Source: Betaproteobacteria bacterium (lineage in GTDB: Bacteria > Pseudomonadota > Gammaproteobacteria > Burkholderiales > Casimicrobiaceae). From it: DNA of 43,552 nucleotides. The DNA is taken from positions 1-43,552 of the forward strand of contig JAOUIA010000028.1 in assembly GCA_029884335.1 (NCBI GenBank), written 5' to 3'. The notes below the pieces were generated by a model. The model had not been told where the DNA came from. It made no database searches and saw only the letters and a program-made list of their open reading frames with translations. A program made the translations under genes and the position numbers. Shown here piece by piece: positions 18,215 through 25,818 of the stretch (within the stretch, counting starts at the first letter, position 1; the number at the start of each line of letters is the position of its first letter).

Positions 18215-19558
18215 CTACAGCGCCTTCAGCGTGCGGCGCAGGATGTCGGCGATCATGTCGACGTGCTCGCGCGTCGCGACGAGCGGCGGGGCGACGATCG
18301 CCGCGTCGCCGGTCGCCTTGAGGTGCAGGCCGTTGTCGAACAGCTTCTTCTGGAACGCGTGGCCGCGCTTGCCCGGCACGCCGTCCGGATGGACCTCGAT
18401 CGCCGCGAGCATCCCGTACCCGCGGATGTCTGCGACCACGCCGATGTCGCGCAGCGCGAAGATCGCGTCGAGGAAGTACGGTGACAGCGCCGCCCCGCGC
18501 TCGAACAGGCCCTCGTCGCGGTAGATGTCGAGCGTGGCGAGCCCCGCCGCGCAGGCGGCCGGGTGCCCCGAGTACGTGTAGCCGTGGAACAGCTCGATCG
18601 CCCCCTCGGCGGCGGCGGCGAAGATCGTGTCGTGGATGCGCTCGGAGACGGCGACCGCTCCCATCGGCTGCGCGCCGTTGGTGAGGCCCTTCGCCATCGT
18701 CATGATGTCCGGCGTCACGCCGAAGCTCTGCGCGGCGAAGGCCGGCCCGGTGCGGCCGAAGCCGCAGATCACCTCGTCGAACACCAGCAGGATGCCGTGC
18801 GCGTCGCAGATCTCGCGCAGGCGCTTGAGGTACCCCTTCGGCGGCACCAGGCAGCCTGTGGAGCCGGCGATCGGCTCGACGAAGCACGCGGCGATGTTCT
18901 CGGCGCCGTGGAGGTTGACGAAGCGCACGAGGTCCTCGGCCAGCTCGGCGCCGTGCTCGCCCTCGCCAGGCTGGAAGAGGTTCTCCTTCAGGTGCGTGTG
19001 GCGCATGTGCACGATGCCGGGCAGCGTCGGCCCGAACCGGCGCCGGTTGTTGACCAGGCCCGCGAGCGACACGCCGCCGAAGTTGACGCCGTGGTAGGCG
19101 CGCTCGCGCGACACGAACATCGTGCGGCCGCCCTGGCCCTTCGCCTGCCAGTAGGCGAGCGCAATCTTCATCGCCGAGTCGACCGCCTCGGAGCCGGAGT
19201 TGACGAAGAAGATGCGGTTGAGGTCGCCCGGCGTCAGCGCGGCGACGCGCGTGGCGAGCTCGAACTGCCCGGGATGCCCGCGCGTGAACGGCGCGATGAA
19301 GTCGAGCTCCGCGAGCTGGCGGCCCACGGCCTCGGCGATCTCGCGGCGGCCGTGCCCGGCGTTGACGCAGAACAGCCCCGAGGAGGCGTCGATCAGTCGC
19401 TCGCCGCGGTCGTTCCACAGCCAGACGCCCTCGGCGCGCACGACCATCTTCGGCTCGCGGCGGAAGTCGCGGTTGGGCGTGAACGGCATCCAGTACTCGT
19501 CGAGCGACAGCGGTGCCGCTGACGGCCGGTCGGCGAGCTCGAATTCGGCGTGACCCAT
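18215..19558 (-). CDS. Class III omega-amino acid (probably taurine)--pyruvate aminotransferase
   Basis: PLP-dependent class III aminotransferase of 447 residues. The opening LSLDEYWMPFTPNRDFRREP is typical of beta-alanine/omega-amino acid:pyruvate aminotransferases. Motifs seen: NSGSEAVDSAMKIA for cofactor phosphate binding, AYHGVNFGG, the PLP-ring aspartate D261 in LLVFDEVICGFGRTG, and the Schiff-base lysine K290 in MTMAKGLTNGA. I chose ATG 19558, since the frame further upstream is not protein-like. In this setting, first gene of the tauABC run and divergent from ald and xsc, it most likely moves the amino group of taurine to pyruvate, giving sulfoacetaldehyde and alanine (the Tpa role). 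Its sequence is closer in feel to the beta-alanine enzymes than to Bilophila Tpa, so hypotaurine or beta-alanine remain possible substrates. Confidence 0.87.
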   Translation of the reverse strand: MGHAEFELADRPSAAPLSLDEYWMPFTPNRDFRREPKMVVRAEGVWLWNDRGERLIDASSGLFCVNAGHGRREIAEAVGRQLAELDFIAPFTRGHPGQFELATRVAALTPGDLNRIFFVNSGSEAVDSAMKIALAYWQAKGQGGRTMFVSRERAYHGVNFGGVSLAGLVNNRRRFGPTLPGIVHMRHTHLKENLFQPGEGEHGAELAEDLVRFVNLHGAENIAACFVEPIAGSTGCLVPPKGYLKRLREICDAHGILLVFDEVICGFGRTGPAFAAQSFGVTPDIMTMAKGLTNGAQPMGAVAVSERIHDTIFAAAAEGAIELFHGYTYSGHPAACAAGLATLDIYRDEGLFERGAALSPYFLDAIFALRDIGVVADIRGYGMLAAIEVHPDGVPGKRGHAFQKKLFDNGLHLKATGDAAIVAPPLVATREHVDMIADILRRTLKAL

Positions 19559-19614
19559 GAGGGGCTCCAGTCGGGCGCAGGCGACCGTCGCGCGGCCGCC
19601 GATGCGGGGTGCCC

Positions 19615-19620
19615 ATGCTA
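19615..19620 (-). promoter_or_regulatory. Candidate -10 element for the aminotransferase-tauABC transcript
   Basis: On the minus strand TAGCAT followed by GGGCAC, 57 bases before the aminotransferase start. It fits the -10 plus GC-rich discriminator pattern of the window, but no convincing -35 is present. The 184-base divergent region up to the CBS gene otherwise holds only GC-rich sequence, with a possible TTGACG (19677-19682) facing the CBS gene. Confidence 0.3.
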
Positions 19621-19742
19621 CACCCGCGACGCCGCGGCGCGCAGCCGGCGGCCCGGCCGGGTTCGGGGCGCGCGGCTTGACGGCCGGCCCCGGCCGGGTG
19701 CGAAATGGCGGGCCGTCCGCGGGTTCGCCAGGGAGGCCAGCC

Positions 19743-20168
19743 ATGCCCATCCGGTCGCTGCGCAGCATCGCCGAGAGCCAGGAGCCGACGCTGTTTTCCG
19801 CAACCACGCCGGTCAGCGAGGTGGCGCGCAGAATGCGCGAGCGCCAGGTGAGCGCGGCGATGGTCGTGGCCGGCTCGCGGCTGGCCGGCATCTTCACCGA
19901 GCGCGACGCACTGTTCCGCGTGCTCGCGGCCGACCGCGACCCCCGCACGACGCCGGTCGGCGAGGTGATGACGCGCGACCCGCAGACGATCAGTCCCGAG
20001 CGCCCGTTCGTCGACGCGCTGCGCATGATGCACGACGGGCGCTTCCGGCACGTGCCTATCGTCGAGGACGGGCGGCCGATCGGGCTGGTGTCGGTGCGCG
20101 AGGCGCTGCACGCCGACTTCACCGACCTCGTCGACATCCTCGCGACGCGGGAGATGGTGCGCGACTAG
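19743..20168 (+). CDS. Two-CBS-domain (CBS pair) protein
   Basis: Small cytoplasmic protein of 141 residues made of one CBS pair and nothing else. The first CBS motif is about residues 18-60 (TTPVSEVARRMRERQVSAAMVV, then GIFTERDALFRV) and the second about 78-130 (EVMTRDPQTISPERPFVDALRM, then RHVPIVEDGRPIGLVSVREAL). Such modules bind adenine nucleotides, S-adenosylmethionine or similar ligands and regulate partners. The start ATG 19743 follows GGGAGG eight bases upstream. It is the first plus-strand gene opposite the aminotransferase-tau genes, with ald 330 bases further on, so it may sense nucleotide status for this pathway; nothing in the sequence proves that. Stand-alone CBS pairs are common and mostly uncharacterised. 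Confidence 0.87.
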   Translation: MPIRSLRSIAESQEPTLFSATTPVSEVARRMRERQVSAAMVVAGSRLAGIFTERDALFRVLAADRDPRTTPVGEVMTRDPQTISPERPFVDALRMMHDGRFRHVPIVEDGRPIGLVSVREALHADFTDLVDILATREMVRD

Positions 20169-20169
20169 C

Positions 20170-20443
20170 CGCCCCCTAACCCGGCCCCTCTCCCCGCTGC
20201 GCGGGGAGAGGGGAGTGTTCGGTACCTCTCCCCGTTGCGCGGGGAGAGGGGAGTGTTCGGTACCTCTCCCCGTTGCGCGGGAGAGGGGGTGCCCGGCGCC
20301 TCCGCCCGCTGCGCAGAGGGGGAGTGCCCGGCGCCTCCGCCCGCTGCGCAGAGGGGGAGTGCTCGGCCCCCCTCTCCCGCCGGCAGGCGGGAGAGGGGCG
20401 GGGGTGAGGGGAGGGGGTGAGGGGAGGGGGTGAGGGGAGGGAG
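20170..20443. repeat. Tandem hairpin array ending in a G-rich 13-bp tandem repeat, before ald
   Basis: This fills nearly all of the 327-base gap between the CBS gene and ald. It starts CCCCCTAACCCGGCCCCTCT. Three 38-base units begin at 20188, 20226 and 20264, each with CTCTCCCCG-(C/T)TGCG-CGGGGAGAG or a slightly shortened version, then GTGTTCGG. Two 35-base diverged units with CTCCGCCCGCTGCGCAGAGG begin near 20297 and 20332, and then comes a hairpin CCCCTCTCCCGC-CGGCAG-GCGGGAGAGGGG. The end is three copies of TGAGGGGAGGGGG (20405-20443, the last imperfect), giving at least eight runs of three or more G on the plus strand. The building block is the same as in the metG insertion. Confidence 0.85.
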
Positions 20444-20495
20444 CGAGGGCGGCGTGCTACCGTAGGCGTCGTTTTCGCAACGACGGAGGCGTCGC

Positions 20496-21611
20496 GTGCG
20501 CATCGGCGTTCCCAGGGAGATCAAGGTGCTCGAGAACCGGGTCGGGCTCGTCCCCGGCTCGGTGCGCGAGCTCGTCGCGAACGGCCACGAGGTGCTCGTC
20601 GAGCACAACGCCGGCCAGGGCATCGGCATGGACGACGCGGCCTACGAGCGGGCGGGCGCGCGCGTCCTCGCGTCGGCCGCCGAGGTGTTCGCCGCGGCCG
20701 AGATGATCGTCAAGGTGAAGGAGCCCCAGGCCGCGGAGCGGCGCATGCTGCGCCCCGGCCAGGTGCTGTTCACCTACCTGCACTTGGCGCCCGACCCCGA
20801 GCAGGCCGCGGACCTCGTCGCCGGCGGCGCGGTGTGCATCGCCTACGAGACCGTGACCTCGCCGCAGGGCGGGCTGCCGCTGCTCGCGCCGATGTCGGAA
20901 GTGGCCGGACGCATGGCCGTGCAGGCCGGCGCCTACTACCTCGAGAAGCCCCACGGGGGCCTCGGCGTGCTTCTCGGCGGCGTGCCCGGCGTGGACCCCG
21001 CGAAGGTCGTCGTGCTCGGCGGCGGCGTGGTCGGGACGCACGCGATCGACATCGCGCTCGGCATGGGCGCGGACGTCTGGGTCCTGGACCGCAGCGTCGA
21101 CGTGCTGCGCCGGCTGTGGACGCAGTTCGGACGGCCGCTCAACACTGTGTTCTCCACGCGCGACGCGATCGAGCGCCACGTGGCCGCGGCCGACCTCGTG
21201 ATCGGGGGCGTGCTGATCCCCGGCGCCGCCGCGCCCCGGCTCGTCTCCCGCGAACTGGTGTCGCGCATGAAGCCGGGCTCGGTGGTCGTCGACGTCGCGA
21301 TCGACCAGGGCGGCTGCTTCGAGACCTCGCGGCCGACGACGCACGCCGACCCGGTGTACGTCGTCGACGGCGTCACGCACTACTGCGTGGCGAACATGCC
21401 GGGGGGCGTGCCCCGCACGTCGACGTTCGCGCTCAACAACGCGACGCTGCCGTTCGTGCTGGCGCTCGCCGGCAAGGGCTGGAAGCGCGCGCTCGCCGAC
21501 GATTCCCACCTGCGCGAAGGGCTCAACGTGGCGTTCGGCAAGGTCACGTGCGCGCCGGTGGCGCAGGCGCTCGGCTACGCGCACGTTCCCGCCGCGTCGC
21601 TGCTCGCGTAG
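20496..21611 (+). CDS. ald: Alanine dehydrogenase
   Basis: NAD-dependent enzyme that interconverts alanine and pyruvate plus ammonium. The 371-residue length is standard. Catalytic residues fall at the canonical numbers: R15, K75 (in VKVKEP) and H96 (in TYLHL), with D270 (in VVVDVAID). The NAD-binding loop is [13 protein letters not shown] at 171-183 and D198 follows at the ribose position. The start is GTG at 20496, preceded by GGAGG about eight bases upstream. In taurine degraders Ald regenerates pyruvate, the amino acceptor for the taurine aminotransferase, and releases ammonium; placement 55 bases upstream-side of a GMC oxidoreductase and then xsc supports that role. The G-rich repeat array ends about 50 bases before its start codon. 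Confidence 0.96.
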   Translation: MRIGVPREIKVLENRVGLVPGSVRELVANGHEVLVEHNAGQGIGMDDAAYERAGARVLASAAEVFAAAEMIVKVKEPQAAERRMLRPGQVLFTYLHLAPDPEQAADLVAGGAVCIAYETVTSPQGGLPLLAPMSEVAGRMAVQAGAYYLEKPHGGLGVLLGGVPGVDPAKVVVLGGGVVGTHAIDIALGMGADVWVLDRSVDVLRRLWTQFGRPLNTVFSTRDAIERHVAAADLVIGGVLIPGAAAPRLVSRELVSRMKPGSVVVDVAIDQGGCFETSRPTTHADPVYVVDGVTHYCVANMPGGVPRTSTFALNNATLPFVLALAGKGWKRALADDSHLREGLNVAFGKVTCAPVAQALGYAHVPAASLLA

Positions 21612-21622
21612 GCACGTCGTCG

Positions 21623-23233
21623 ATGGCGCCGGCCCCGTCGTTCGACTACGTGGTCGTCGGCGCCGGCACGGCCGGCTGCGTGCTCGCGGCGCGGCTGTCC
21701 GAGGGCGGGACGCACAGCGTGCTGCTGCTCGAGGCGGGGCCGGAGGACAACTACGTCTGGATCCACGTGCCCATCGGGTACGGGAAGACGATGTTCCACC
21801 CGGTCTACAACTGGGGCTTCTACACGGAGCCCGAGCCCACGATGAACGGCCGCAAGGTGTACTGGCCGCGCGGCAAGGGGCTGGGCGGCTGCTCGTCGAT
21901 CAACGGCCTCATCTACATCCGCGGGCAGCCGCAGGACTACGACGGCTGGGCGGCGCAGGGCAACGCCGGGTGGGCGTGGCGCGACGTGCTGCCGTACTTC
22001 CGCAAGCTGGAGAGCAACGAGCGCGGGGCGAGCGAACTGCACGGCGCCGACGGGCCGCTCGCCGCGTCCGACATCCCGCGCAAGCACGAGCTGATCGAGG
22101 CGATCGGCGCCGGCGCGGGGGAGCTCGGCATTGAGCGCAACCCCGACTTCAACGGCGAGCGCCAGGAAGGCTTCGGCTACTACCAGCTCAACACGCGCGG
22201 CGGCTGGCGCTCGTCGACCGCGACCGGCTACCTCAAGCCCGCGCGAGCGCGCGCCAACCTCGCGGTCGCCGTGAACGCGCAGGCGACGCGCGTGCTGCTC
22301 GACGGCCGGCGCGCGACCGGCGTCGAGTACCGCCAGGGCGGCGAAACGAAGACCGCGACTGCGCGGCGCGAGGTGCTGCTCGCGGCGGGCGCGCTGCAGA
22401 GCCCGCAGCTGCTGCAGCTCTCCGGGATAGGGCCGGGGCCGGCGCTGCAGCGGCTCGGCATTCCCGTCGTCGCCGACCTGCCGGGTGTCGGCGAGAACCT
22501 GCAGGACCACCTGCAGCTGCGGCTGATCTACAAGTGCCGCAAGGCCATCACGACCAACGACGACCTCAATTCGTGGTGGCGCTCGGCGAAGATCGGGTTG
22601 CAGTGGCTGCTGTTCCGCAGCGGCCCGCTGGCGATAGGCATCAACCAGGGCGGCATGTTCGCGACGGTGCTGCCCGACTCGCGCACGCCCGACGTCCAGT
22701 TCCACTTCGCCACGCTCTCCGCCGACATGGCGGGCGCCAAGGTGCACCCGTTCTCGGGCTTCACGTTCTCGGTCTGCCAGCTGCGTCCCTCGTCGCGCGG
22801 CCGCGTGACGCTCGCCTCGCCCGACCCGCTCGCGGCACCCCTGATGCACGCGAACTACCTCGCCACCGACCTCGACCGGCGCTGCGCGCTGGCCGGCGTC
22901 AGGCTCGCGCGGCGCCTCGCGGGCACGCGGGCGATGCAGCCGTACGTCGAGTCGGAGTACCGCCCGGGGCCCGCAGCGGCGAGCGACGACGACCTCATCG
23001 AGTTCTGCCGCAACTGGGGCGCGACGATCTTCCACCCGGTCGGCACCTGCGCGATGGGCGGCGACGCGCAGGCAGTGGTCGACGCTCGCCTGCGGGTCCG
23101 CGGCGTCGCAGGGCTGCGTGTCGTCGACTGCTCGGTGATGCCCACGATACCGTCGGGGAACACCGCCGCCCCCGTGGTGATGGTTGCCGAGAAGGCGGGC
23201 GACCTGATCCGCGAGGATGCCCGGGCGGGGTGA
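21623..23233 (+). CDS. GMC-family FAD oxidoreductase, candidate isethionate (sulfo-alcohol) dehydrogenase
   Basis: Flavoprotein of the glucose-methanol-choline family, 536 residues, oxidising an alcohol to an aldehyde. The FAD-binding GxGxxG is at 13-18 (YVVVGAGTAGC). GMC signature 1 is present as WPRGKGLGGCSSINGLIYIRG, signature 2 as GALQSPQLLQLSGIGP, and the C-terminal catalytic His-containing region as NWGATIFHPVGTCAMGG, followed by DCSVMPTIPSGNTAAPVVMVAEKAGDLI. Overall it resembles choline dehydrogenase-like proteins. ATG 21623 lies 11 bases after the ald stop codon, and xsc starts 64 bases after its own stop, so the three are probably one operon. That setting suggests the aldehyde product is sulfoacetaldehyde and the substrate isethionate. 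This is an inference: choline, another sulfo-alcohol or an unrelated alcohol cannot be excluded by sequence. Confidence 0.88.
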   Translation: MAPAPSFDYVVVGAGTAGCVLAARLSEGGTHSVLLLEAGPEDNYVWIHVPIGYGKTMFHPVYNWGFYTEPEPTMNGRKVYWPRGKGLGGCSSINGLIYIRGQPQDYDGWAAQGNAGWAWRDVLPYFRKLESNERGASELHGADGPLAASDIPRKHELIEAIGAGAGELGIERNPDFNGERQEGFGYYQLNTRGGWRSSTATGYLKPARARANLAVAVNAQATRVLLDGRRATGVEYRQGGETKTATARREVLLAAGALQSPQLLQLSGIGPGPALQRLGIPVVADLPGVGENLQDHLQLRLIYKCRKAITTNDDLNSWWRSAKIGLQWLLFRSGPLAIGINQGGMFATVLPDSRTPDVQFHFATLSADMAGAKVHPFSGFTFSVCQLRPSSRGRVTLASPDPLAAPLMHANYLATDLDRRCALAGVRLARRLAGTRAMQPYVESEYRPGPAAASDDDLIEFCRNWGATIFHPVGTCAMGGDAQAVVDARLRVRGVAGLRVVDCSVMPTIPSGNTAAPVVMVAEKAGDLIREDARAG

Positions 23234-23297
23234 GGGGCGGCCTTGCGCCGGCGCGCGTGCCGGCGGAACATCACGGATTCGCGAGGAGGTGCAGGCC

Positions 23298-25091
23298 ATG
23301 AACAGGACCGTCGAAGTAGCGCGAGCCGTGACCGGCCGCCAGCAGATGACGCCCTCGGAGGCGTTCGTGGAGACGCTGGTCGCCAACGGCGTGCGCGACG
23401 TGTTCGGCATTGTCGGCTCGGCGTACATGGACGCGCTCGACCTCTTCCCGCTCGCCGGGATCCGGTTCATCTCGGTCGCCCACGAGCAGGGCGGCGGGCA
23501 CATGGCCGACGGCTACGCGCGCGTGTCGGGCCGCCACGGCGTGTGCATTGCGCAGAACGGCCCCGGCATCACGAACTTCGTCACCTCGACCGCCGCGGCG
23601 TTCTGGGCGCACTCGCCCGTGGTCGTGGTCACGCCGGAGACCGGCAGCGCGACGATCGGGCTGGGCGGCTTCCAGGAGACCGACCAGCTGCCGCTCTTCT
23701 CGAGGATCACCAAGTACCAGGCGCACGTGAACAACCGCGCGCGCATGGCCGAGCTCACCGGCCGCGCGTTCGACCGCGCGATGCTCGAGATGGGCCCCGC
23801 GCAGCTCAACATCCCGCGCGACTTCTTCTACGGCGACATCGAGTGCGAGATCCCGTCGCCGATCGTCGTCGAGCGCGGCGCCGGCGGCGAGCGCAGCCTC
23901 GACGAGGCGGCGGCGCTGCTCGCGCAGGCGCAGTTCCCGGTCATCCTCGCCGGCGGCGGCGTGGTCATGGCGGACGGGCAGCGCGAGGCGATCGCGCTGG
24001 CGGAGCTGTTGCAGGCGCCCGTGGCGCAGAGCTACCTGCACAACGACGCGTTCCCGGCCTCGCACCCGCTGTGGGTGGGGCCGCTCGGCTACCAGGGCAG
24101 CAAGGCGGCGATGAAGCTCGTGAGCCAGGCGGACGTCGTGCTGGCGCTGGGCACGCGTCTCGGGCCGTTCGGCACGCTGCCGCAGCACGGCCTCGACTAC
24201 TGGCCGAAGCAGGCGAAGGTGATCCAGGTCGACGCCGACGCTCGGATGCTGGGGCTCGTCAAGCCGATCGCGGTGGGCGTCTGCGGCGACGCGCGAGCCG
24301 CCGCGGCCGCGCTGCGCGCGCGACTCGACGGACGCGCACTTGCCTGCGCGGCGAATCGCGACGAGCGGCTGGCCCGCGTGCGCGCCGAGAAGGCGGCGTG
24401 GGAGGCCGAGCTTGACGGCTGGATGCACGAGAAGGACGCGTGGTCGGTCGAGGTGTCGAAGTCGAGCAGCCACATGCACCCGCGCCAGATGCTGCGCGAG
24501 CTCGAGCGCGCGATGCCGAAGGACGCCATGGTCTCGACCGACATCGGCAACATCTGCTCGGTGTCGAACAGCTACCTGCGCTTCGAGCAGCCGCGCTCGA
24601 TGTTCGCGGCGATGAGCTTCGGCAACTGCGGCTACGCGTTCCCGACCATCGTCGGCGCGAAGGTCGCCGCACCCGACCGCCCGGCGATCGCCTACGTCGG
24701 CGACGGCGCGTGGGGCATGAGCTTCGGCGAGCTGCAGACCTGCGTGCGCGAGGAGATCCCCGTGACCGCGGTCGTGTTCAACAACGGCCAGTGGGGCGCC
24801 GAGAAGAAGAACCACGTCGACTTCTACGCCAACCGCTTCGTGGGCGTGAACCTCGACCGCCAGCCGTCGTGGGCCGCGGTGGCGAAGGCGATGGGCGCCG
24901 AGGGGCTGCGGGTGGAGAAGCTGGCGGACGTCGGGCCGGCGCTGCGCGCGGCGGCGGCCGCGCAGCGCGAGGGCAAGACGACGGTGCTGGAGATGATGGT
25001 CACGCGCGAGCTGGGCGACCCGTTCCGGCGCGACGCGCTGGCGCCTCCGACGCGGCACCTCGCGAAGTACCGGTCGACGGCCGCGCGCTAG
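23298..25091 (+). CDS. xsc: Sulfoacetaldehyde acetyltransferase
   Basis: Thiamine-diphosphate enzyme that converts sulfoacetaldehyde plus phosphate to acetyl phosphate and sulfite, the key desulfonation step for taurine and isethionate. The 597 residues have the three ThDP-enzyme domains: the catalytic glutamate E63 (SVAHEQGGGHMADGYAR), the central domain, and the cofactor motif GDG at 468-470 ending in NN at 495-496. Xsc-specific stretches are AQNGPGITNFVTS, TIGLGGFQETDQ and VVFNNGQWGAEKKN, which set it apart from acetolactate synthase and glyoxylate carboligase. The start ATG 23298 follows a strong GAGGAGGT seven bases upstream; the open frame before it overlaps the GMC gene and is not real. 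Its TAG overlaps the stop of the convergent cytochrome gene. Confidence 0.95.
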   Translation: MNRTVEVARAVTGRQQMTPSEAFVETLVANGVRDVFGIVGSAYMDALDLFPLAGIRFISVAHEQGGGHMADGYARVSGRHGVCIAQNGPGITNFVTSTAAAFWAHSPVVVVTPETGSATIGLGGFQETDQLPLFSRITKYQAHVNNRARMAELTGRAFDRAMLEMGPAQLNIPRDFFYGDIECEIPSPIVVERGAGGERSLDEAAALLAQAQFPVILAGGGVVMADGQREAIALAELLQAPVAQSYLHNDAFPASHPLWVGPLGYQGSKAAMKLVSQADVVLALGTRLGPFGTLPQHGLDYWPKQAKVIQVDADARMLGLVKPIAVGVCGDARAAAAALRARLDGRALACAANRDERLARVRAEKAAWEAELDGWMHEKDAWSVEVSKSSSHMHPRQMLRELERAMPKDAMVSTDIGNICSVSNSYLRFEQPRSMFAAMSFGNCGYAFPTIVGAKVAAPDRPAIAYVGDGAWGMSFGELQTCVREEIPVTAVVFNNGQWGAEKKNHVDFYANRFVGVNLDRQPSWAAVAKAMGAEGLRVEKLADVGPALRAAAAAQREGKTTVLEMMVTRELGDPFRRDALAPPTRHLAKYRSTAAR

Positions 25092-25645
25092 CTTGACCTG
25101 CGCCGCCGCATGCGCGCGAGCGTGCCGTCGCGCAGCGCGCAGTGGTGCCAGCCCGCCGCAGCGACGTGCAGCGCGGCCAGCGCCACCAGCAGCCACGCGA
25201 GTGTCTCGTGCACTTCGGCGAGGCGCTTCGCCAAGTTCTTGTCGGCGGCCATGAGGTCGGGACCCTTCACACCGAAGAACACCACGCCGAAGCCGTTCGC
25301 ATCCACCATTGCGTATCCGACGACCGGCACGGCGACCATGAGCGCGTAAAGCGCGAAGTGCGCGAGGGCGGCCGCGAGCCGCTGCCAGCCGTGCCCCGTC
25401 GCCACGGGGGCGACGTTCACCAGCCGCCATGCGATGCGCACGGCGACCAGACCCAGGACCGCAAGGCCGACCGACTCGTGCGCGTCGAAGGCGAAAGCGC
25501 GCAGCGCGGTCCTGCGCGGCAGCTCCTCGAGCACCGAGCCGCCGGCGATCTGCGAGAAGACGAGCGCGGCGACGGACCAGTGCAGCGCGCGGGCGGCGCT
25601 GCCATAACGCTCCGCAGTGTTCCGGAGTCCCATGGTCGCCTTCAC
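25088..25645 (-). CDS. cybB: Cytochrome b561-type diheme membrane protein
   Basis: Inner-membrane cytochrome of the bacterial b561 family, 185 residues and four transmembrane helices, carrying electrons from quinol or to a partner. Heme-binding histidines can be placed in RALHWSVAALVFS (helix 1), FDAHESVGLAVLGL (helix 2), and VHETLAWLLVALAALHVAAAGWHH (loop to helix 4). The start is GTG at 25645, with an in-frame ATG at 25633 as alternative. Its TAG stop shares the sequence CTAG (25088-25091) with the stop of convergent xsc. It is alone on the minus strand, with a possible FNR-type site 48 bases upstream. It might accept electrons from a membrane dehydrogenase, but nothing specific ties it to the GMC enzyme. 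Confidence 0.9.
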   Translation of the reverse strand: MKATMGLRNTAERYGSAARALHWSVAALVFSQIAGGSVLEELPRRTALRAFAFDAHESVGLAVLGLVAVRIAWRLVNVAPVATGHGWQRLAAALAHFALYALMVAVPVVGYAMVDANGFGVVFFGVKGPDLMAADKNLAKRLAEVHETLAWLLVALAALHVAAAGWHHCALRDGTLARMRRRRSS

Positions 25646-25692
25646 CCCTGCCGCGCGACGGGCGCATGGTCCTTTGTCGAATTGCCGGGACG

Positions 25693-25708
25693 ATTGACAC
25701 GCGTCAAT
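25693..25708. promoter_or_regulatory. FNR/CRP-family-like palindrome upstream of cybB
   Basis: ATTGACACGCGTCAAT, an inverted repeat with one mismatch. The core TTGAC-N4-GTCAA fits the FNR/DNR-type pattern TTGAY-N4-RTCAA. It is 48 bases upstream of the cybB GTG and 111 bases upstream of pstS, so cybB is the more natural target. The match is by eye only. Confidence 0.4.
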
Positions 25709-25747
25709 GCCGGCCCGGGAGCCCGGCGGCCCCCCGGGCGCCCCCCC

Positions 25748-25765
25748 GTGTCACCGCGCTGTCAT
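25748..25765 (+). promoter_or_regulatory. Pho box upstream of pstS
   Basis: GTGTCAC-CGCG-CTGTCAT: two 7-base direct repeats with 11-base periodicity, as in the E. coli PhoB site CTGTCAT-N4-CTGTCAY. Twelve of fourteen repeat bases match the consensus. It ends 53 bases before the pstS start codon, a normal distance, and phoB itself is in the same gene cluster. Confidence 0.75.
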
Positions 25766-25818
25766 GATCGGGCCGCATCATCCACGTCGTCCGATACGAC
25801 ACACCGAAAGGCACCCCC

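Noticed and set aside
16974-20111. Over 1000-codon open frame antisense or offset to tauA and the aminotransferase
   Set aside because: High-GC shadow with Arg/Ala-rich composition and no domain; real genes with clear motifs occupy the same DNA.
20170-20404. CRISPR-like regular repeats
   Set aside because: The units are contiguous hairpins without unique spacers of constant length, they diverge along the array, and there are no cas genes.
23298-25091. Acetolactate synthase or glyoxylate carboligase instead of Xsc
   Set aside because: FNNGQWGAEKKN and TIGLGGFQETDQ are Xsc-like, and neighbours ald, tauABC and pta fit Xsc; no ilvN-type small subunit is present.
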